From assembly GCA_029779995.1 (NCBI GenBank), contig JAKOZM010000058.1, positions 1 through 9,197 of the forward strand: 9,197 bases of DNA. Reading direction: 5' to 3'. Made by a program: the position numbers and the translations under genes. Source of the stretch: Actinomycetes bacterium. GTDB taxonomy: Bacteria > Actinomycetota > Actinomycetes > S36-B12 > UBA10799. Every line of letters begins with the position of its first letter. The first letter of the stretch is position 1. This document shows, in pieces, positions 5,868 to 9,197 of the stretch. The notes under the pieces were generated by a model. The model was not told the DNA's origin. It saw nothing but the letters and a program-made list of their open reading frames with translations, and searched no databases.

Positions 5868-6428
5868 ATGGACCTGACCAGCGCCATCCTCACCGGGCTG
5901 GGTCTGGCCGCGGCCGCCGGCTTGAATGCCTACATTCCGTTGGTCATGGTGGGCTTCTTGCAGGCTCTGGGCTGGCTCGACTTCGGCGCGCCCTACGACA
6001 ACCTGGCCAATCCGTGGGTGCTGGGGACCCTGTGTGTCCTGCTCATCGTCGAGCTCTTCGCCGACAAGATCCCCGCCGTCGACAGTGTCAATGACGTGAT
6101 CCAGACGGTAATCAGACCCGCGGCCGGAGCGCTGCTGATGGCTGCCAGCACCGGCATCACCGACATCCCGCCCTGGCTCGGGCTCATCGCCGGTCTCCTC
6201 ACGGCGGGAGCGGTGCACGGCACGAAGGCGGCGATCCGCCCCGTCATCAACGCGGGCACCGCCGGCGTGGGAGCTCCGGTGGTCAGCACGGGGGAGGACA
6301 TCGTGAGCACCGTACTGGCCTTTGTGGCGATCATCGCGCCGCTGCTGGTCGCAGTACTGCTGGTGGTCTTCATCTGGCTGGTCGTGCGCTGGCTGCGGCG
6401 TCGGCGCGCCAAGGCGGCACTGGCCTAG
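5868..6428 (+). CDS. DUF4126 family integral membrane protein
   Basis: The 186-residue protein fits the DUF4126 family, whose function is not known. It opens with a hydrophobic helix containing AAAAGLNAYIPLVMVG (14-29), typical of the family's first segment, then has a helix at about 49-63, the conserved VELFADKIPAVDSVNDVIQT (61-80), hydrophobic segments at about 84-95 and 101-116, a conserved HGTKAAIRPVINAG (117-130), and a last long helix at about 146-174 followed by a basic tail (RWLRRRRAKAALA). The ATG at 5868 is chosen because the hydrophobic family N-terminus begins there and a -10-like hexamer lies 7 nt upstream. The frame is open back to an ATG at 5739, but those 43 residues are hydrophilic and unlike the family. 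The gene overlaps the convergent kinase gene by 4 bp. Confidence 0.85.
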   Translation: MDLTSAILTGLGLAAAAGLNAYIPLVMVGFLQALGWLDFGAPYDNLANPWVLGTLCVLLIVELFADKIPAVDSVNDVIQTVIRPAAGALLMAASTGITDIPPWLGLIAGLLTAGAVHGTKAAIRPVINAGTAGVGAPVVSTGEDIVSTVLAFVAIIAPLLVAVLLVVFIWLVVRWLRRRRAKAALA

Positions 6429-7795
6429 CCGGCCTCAACCACCAGAGTGGGGTTGCCCGGCTGCCAGTCGTCCTCGCTGGTCAGCGTGACCTGAGTGCTG
6501 CCGCCGGCAGCCACCTCGCCCGTGCTGCCCGTGGCCACTGCCACCGCCTCACCGTTGACGTAGTAGAAAACCGTCAGATCGGCGCTCGCAGATTTGTTGC
6601 CGCTGTTCTGAACAGTCCCATTGATGACAAGCTTTCCGTTGTCCTGCGAAATGGAGTACTGGGACAACAACCAGTTGCCCGACCGCAGCTGGTCGGAGCC
6701 CGGGTTGGCCGGAGCCTCGCCCGCGCTCGGAACTTCGCTGGGTTGCTGCGACTGACTCTGCGACGGCTCAGGAGCACCGCCGGACTGCAGACTGTTGAAA
6801 CCGGCGTACCCGATCCCTAGGGCCAGAACACCGGCCAAGCCCACGGCGGCCCAAGCGCCGAGCCGTCGCGGCTTCGGGGGTGGCGTCGGCGCCGCGGGTG
6901 GCTGCACTGCTGGCGGGGCCACGATCGGTTGCGTCGTGTGACTCTGCGAGACCGAGACGGTGGCATCCTCGGGGATGTCCTTCATGCCGCGCGCGACGTC
7001 CAGGACTTCGCGGGCAGTGGGCCGCAGGGCAGGGTCCTTGGCCAGCATGCGTTCCAGCAGCACCCGGCGGGTGGGGTCGAGGCCGGACAGGTCGGGATCA
7101 TTGCGCTGGATGTTCATCAAGACCGCGACAGTGGCACCCTGCCCGAACGGGGGTTGCCCTGTTGCCGCAAAGGCCAAGAGGGAGCCGAGCGAGAAGACAT
7201 CGCTGGCTGCACTCAGTTCCTGTAACGCGACCTGCTCGGGGGACAGCCATGATGGCGATCCGGTGACGATTCCGGTGGCAGTCAGGCTCGTGGCATCCTC
7301 CGGGTGGGCGATGCCGAAGTCGATGAGGACCGGACCGCGATCACTCATGATGACGTTGGCGGGTTTGATGTCGCGGTGCATGATTCCGTGAATCTCCAGC
7401 ACGGCCAGAGCTTGGGCCAGGCCGCGGGCCAGTTCCCACCAGCGCGAGGTGGTCAGCGGACCCCACAGGGCCACCGCGTCACGCAGGTTCGGCCCGGCGA
7501 CGTACTCGGTCGCCAACCAGGCCGGGGTACCAGCGATGTCGGCATCCAGAAACCGGCTGATGTGGGTGTCATGCACCGAGCGCAAGACCTGCGCCTCGCG
7601 CTCGAAGCGAGCAGCGACCTGCGGATCGTCGAGCAGTCCGGGCCGAACCACCTTCACAGCGGCGACGTCCTCGCCGCTACGTGCGCGGTACACCACTCCC
7701 ATTCCGCCAGAACCGATACGGGCCTCCACGTCCCACTTCCCCAGGCGGCGGGGGTCAACGTCGGTGAGTTGCGCTGCGGGCGAACCGTTCAGCAT
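6425..7795 (-). CDS. Transmembrane Ser/Thr protein kinase (Hanks/PknB type) with extracytoplasmic C-terminal domain
   Basis: This 456-residue kinase has a full catalytic domain at about 21-270: glycine loop GSGGMG (28-33), ATP-binding Lys48 in AAVKVV, helix-C Glu67, catalytic loop HRDIKPAN (140-147, Asp142 as base), DFG (159-161) and SPE (185-187) in place of APE. A proline-rich linker (290-308) leads to one transmembrane helix at about 313-332, then a Ser/Gln/Pro stretch (341-353) and an outside domain at about 370-456. That domain has an INGTVQNSGNKSASADLTVF run (391-410), which looks like an FxLYD or immunoglobulin-like fold, not the PASTA repeats of PknB. Its ligand is unknown. The ATG at 7795 follows AAGGAG by 5 nt; the open frame extends to 8263, but that part overlaps nei and has no kinase features. 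The stop shares CTAG with the DUF4126 gene. Confidence 0.93.
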   Translation of the reverse strand: MLNGSPAAQLTDVDPRRLGKWDVEARIGSGGMGVVYRARSGEDVAAVKVVRPGLLDDPQVAARFEREAQVLRSVHDTHISRFLDADIAGTPAWLATEYVAGPNLRDAVALWGPLTTSRWWELARGLAQALAVLEIHGIMHRDIKPANVIMSDRGPVLIDFGIAHPEDATSLTATGIVTGSPSWLSPEQVALQELSAASDVFSLGSLLAFAATGQPPFGQGATVAVLMNIQRNDPDLSGLDPTRRVLLERMLAKDPALRPTAREVLDVARGMKDIPEDATVSVSQSHTTQPIVAPPAVQPPAAPTPPPKPRRLGAWAAVGLAGVLALGIGYAGFNSLQSGGAPEPSQSQSQQPSEVPSAGEAPANPGSDQLRSGNWLLSQYSISQDNGKLVINGTVQNSGNKSASADLTVFYYVNGEAVAVATGSTGEVAAGGSTQVTLTSEDDWQPGNPTLVVEAG

Positions 7796-7800
7796 GGCAA

Positions 7801-7806
7801 CTCCTT
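7801..7806 (-). promoter_or_regulatory. Ribosome binding site of the kinase gene
   Basis: AAGGAG on the minus strand, 5 nt before the ATG at 7795. It is the strongest Shine-Dalgarno in the window and fixes the kinase start. Confidence 0.8.
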
Positions 7807-7825
7807 GACGTGAGGGGATGACCCA

Positions 7826-7831
7826 AGTGTA
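7826..7831 (-). promoter_or_regulatory. Candidate -10 element for the kinase gene
   Basis: TACACT on the minus strand matches TANNNT and would give a leader of about 23 nt containing the AAGGAG. It lies in the 70-bp gap after nei, so the kinase could have its own promoter. No clear -35 is seen, and read-through from nei on the same strand is also possible. Confidence 0.4.
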
Positions 7832-7865
7832 AGTCCGCATCCGGGCATCCCCGCTATGAGACTCC

Positions 7866-8588
7866 TCACCCCGGCTGACAGGTGGGACACCAGTAGGTGA
7901 TCCGATCCTGGGGTGGTTTGCCCACCCGCCCCGCCTTGATGAGTGCTCCGCAGACCCGGCACGGCAGGCCCCTGCGCTCGAACACCTGCATGCGCGGCCG
8001 GGCGCCGCTGACACTGAGCAGCATCTGCTCCCGCGTCTGCCGGAGGGCGAGTCGCAGATCCCCGGCGACGGCGTAGGGGTTGACGCCGGCTGCGAATGCC
8101 GTCTCAGCCGCCCACATGGTCCCCAGACCCGCGATGACCCGTTGGTCAAGCAGCATGGCCACGATCGGTCGCTCTGGGAGTGGCATAGCGGGATCGAAGT
8201 CATCGGCGAGGATGTCCGGCCCCAAGTGACCGACCCATCGCCCCTCGTCGACGGTGCGCCCAACTTCGGCCATGGCCAGTCGAACGCCGATGGCGGCCGA
8301 ATCCGCAGTGCGCAGTACGACCCGGATCTGATGCGCCGGGCCGGTGCGCAGATCCGCGCGCCCCGTCACCCATTTGCCCTCCATGCGCCGGTGACTGTGC
8401 ACCGTCAGCCCCGTGTCGGTGCGTGTCAGCAGATGTTTGCCCACCGCCACCGTTTCGACGATCGACTGTCCGACGAGACTCACCGTTGCGTATCTCGGCA
8501 CCCGGAAGTCGCTGACTGTCAGCAGCCGCCCGGTCAGAGCCCTGTTGAGGGCCTGTGCCGTGCGGCGGACAGCGTCTCCCTCGGGCAT
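7866..8588 (-). CDS. nei: Fpg/Nei family DNA glycosylase (endonuclease VIII, Nei2-like)
   Basis: This 240-residue enzyme removes oxidised bases from DNA and cuts the strand by beta,delta-elimination (base-excision repair, cytosol). It starts MPEGD: after Met removal Pro2 is the nucleophile and Glu3 the catalytic acid. Lys51 in VAVGKHLL is the conserved beta-hairpin lysine. The helix-two-turn-helix lies at about 147-170 (LLDQRVIAGLGTMWAAE), and the zinc finger uses Cys210, Cys213, Cys234 and Cys237, with Arg229 in the family's RITYWCPTCQ ending. MPEGD and not MPELP points to Nei rather than Fpg. Thr157 stands where most relatives have the phosphate-binding Asn. The ATG at 8588 must be right because Pro2 has to be exposed; the open frame back to 8990 is antisense to the decayed gene upstream. 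Confidence 0.93.
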   Translation of the reverse strand: MPEGDAVRRTAQALNRALTGRLLTVSDFRVPRYATVSLVGQSIVETVAVGKHLLTRTDTGLTVHSHRRMEGKWVTGRADLRTGPAHQIRVVLRTADSAAIGVRLAMAEVGRTVDEGRWVGHLGPDILADDFDPAMPLPERPIVAMLLDQRVIAGLGTMWAAETAFAAGVNPYAVAGDLRLALRQTREQMLLSVSGARPRMQVFERRGLPCRVCGALIKAGRVGKPPQDRITYWCPTCQPG

Positions 8589-9005
8589 GGAGTCAGTTGT
8601 ACCCCAGCTGCGTGAGCACCACGAATAGGCGGCCGACCCCACCCTGCGCCGCGTCGCGGAACAGGCGGCCCCGCTCATTGCGCTGGCGGACTGCGCCTCC
8701 TTGGAGGTCCTCATCGACGAGAACACTCTGGAGTACTGCATCCACTTGCGCCTGTCCGGGCTCGCTGTGCGCGCGGGCCGGATCACGCGCACCGACGCTG
8801 GGCGTAGCGGCCCCAGGACCGACGCCGCAGCGGTACGCAGGACGGGCAGTGTGAGCATGCTGGCGCTGCCCCTGCACAGCGGAAACGACCAGCTCGCCGT
8901 CCGCAAGGTCACGTCACAGTCGCTGAGGATATTGAGACCAAGGCCGTGGCCGCGACGCGGGTGCTGCTGGGGCAGAGTCCTGCTGATCACGGACCAGGCA
9001 CATGA
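8587..9005 (+). pseudogene. Decayed gene, probably a GAF-domain regulator
   Basis: From 8629 to about 8928 one plus-strand frame reads like protein: roughly nine in ten codons end in G or C, and it includes PTLRRVAEQAAPLIALADCA, then SLEVLIDEN, and later VSMLALPLHSGNDQLAV, much like the first helix, strand and last strands of GAF domains in actinobacterial regulators. No ATG or GTG lies near the start of this stretch; the in-frame ATG at 8587 is cut off by TAG at 8626-8628. After SQSLR the sense moves to another frame, which reads EDIETKAVAATRVLLGQ, like a GAF final helix, and ends at TGA 9003-9005. One lost base near 8925 would explain this. The middle of the domain looks about 25 residues short. 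The GAF assignment is from pattern and could be wrong; the coding bias and the two lesions are seen directly. The true original start is unknown. Confidence 0.5.
8596..8601 (-). promoter_or_regulatory. Candidate -10 element for nei (leaderless)
   Basis: TACAAC on the minus strand ends 7 nt before the ATG at 8588. The last base is C and not T, so the match is weaker than at the other genes. No Shine-Dalgarno lies in the gap. Confidence 0.35.
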
Positions 9006-9039
9006 CTGTCCCCCTGCCGTTGGTCCACCGTCCGGGGTG

Positions 9040-9197
<158 letters not shown>

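Noticed and set aside
7796..8263. Kinase gene starting at 8263
   Set aside because: The 156 added residues overlap nei on the same strand in another frame and show no domain; AAGGAG fixes the start at 7795.
8589..8990. N-terminal extension of nei to 8990
   Set aside because: Fpg/Nei enzymes need Pro2 at the mature N-terminus. The extension is Ser/Arg/Ala-rich antisense of the decayed plus-strand gene.

Overview
This is a chromosomal segment from a high-GC Gram-positive bacterium (Actinomycetota). The case for that is the strong G/C bias at third codon positions, GTG starts on two genes, a short-Q-loop CydA, a Pat-type aminotransferase of the mycobacterial kind, a CysG fusion of the actinobacterial type, a Hanks-type kinase with an outside domain, and several genes that look leaderless. 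The sequence does not let me name a genus.

Layout. Positions 1-1599 carry the start of cydB and all of cydA (minus strand), the two core subunits of a cytochrome bd oxidase. The 147-bp gap upstream of cydA holds a near-ideal CRP-type palindrome and a second palindrome resembling an iron (DtxR/IdeR) box. Positions 1747-2796 carry pat (minus). Diverging from it across only 39 bp is a membrane phosphatase of the SpoIIE/PP2C family (2836-4347, plus). Its stop lies 2 bp from that of a convergent siroheme synthase fusion, cysG (4350-5537, minus). After a gene-free stretch of 330 bp comes a DUF4126 membrane protein (5868-6428, plus). It converges on a transmembrane Ser/Thr kinase (6425-7795, minus), the two genes sharing a CTAG that is a TAG stop on both strands. 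Then come an Nei-type DNA glycosylase (7866-8588, minus), a decayed GAF-like gene (about 8587-9005, plus), and the first 48 codons of fadH (9053-9197, plus).

Apart from cydAB, the genes do not form a pathway. They are mostly single-gene units on alternating strands. Possible functional links are regulatory: respiration under cAMP, redox or iron control at cydAB, and two separate signalling proteins, a kinase and a phosphatase, with extracytoplasmic sensor regions.

The most interesting signals are non-coding. Five or six genes have a -10-like hexamer ending exactly 7 nt before the start codon and no Shine-Dalgarno sequence, which indicates leaderless transcription. The cydA upstream region has two stacked palindromes. 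The stretch before fadH holds the remains of a protein gene. I see no mobile element, CRISPR array, tRNA or rRNA, and no gene cluster that looks like a new defence or biosynthetic system.
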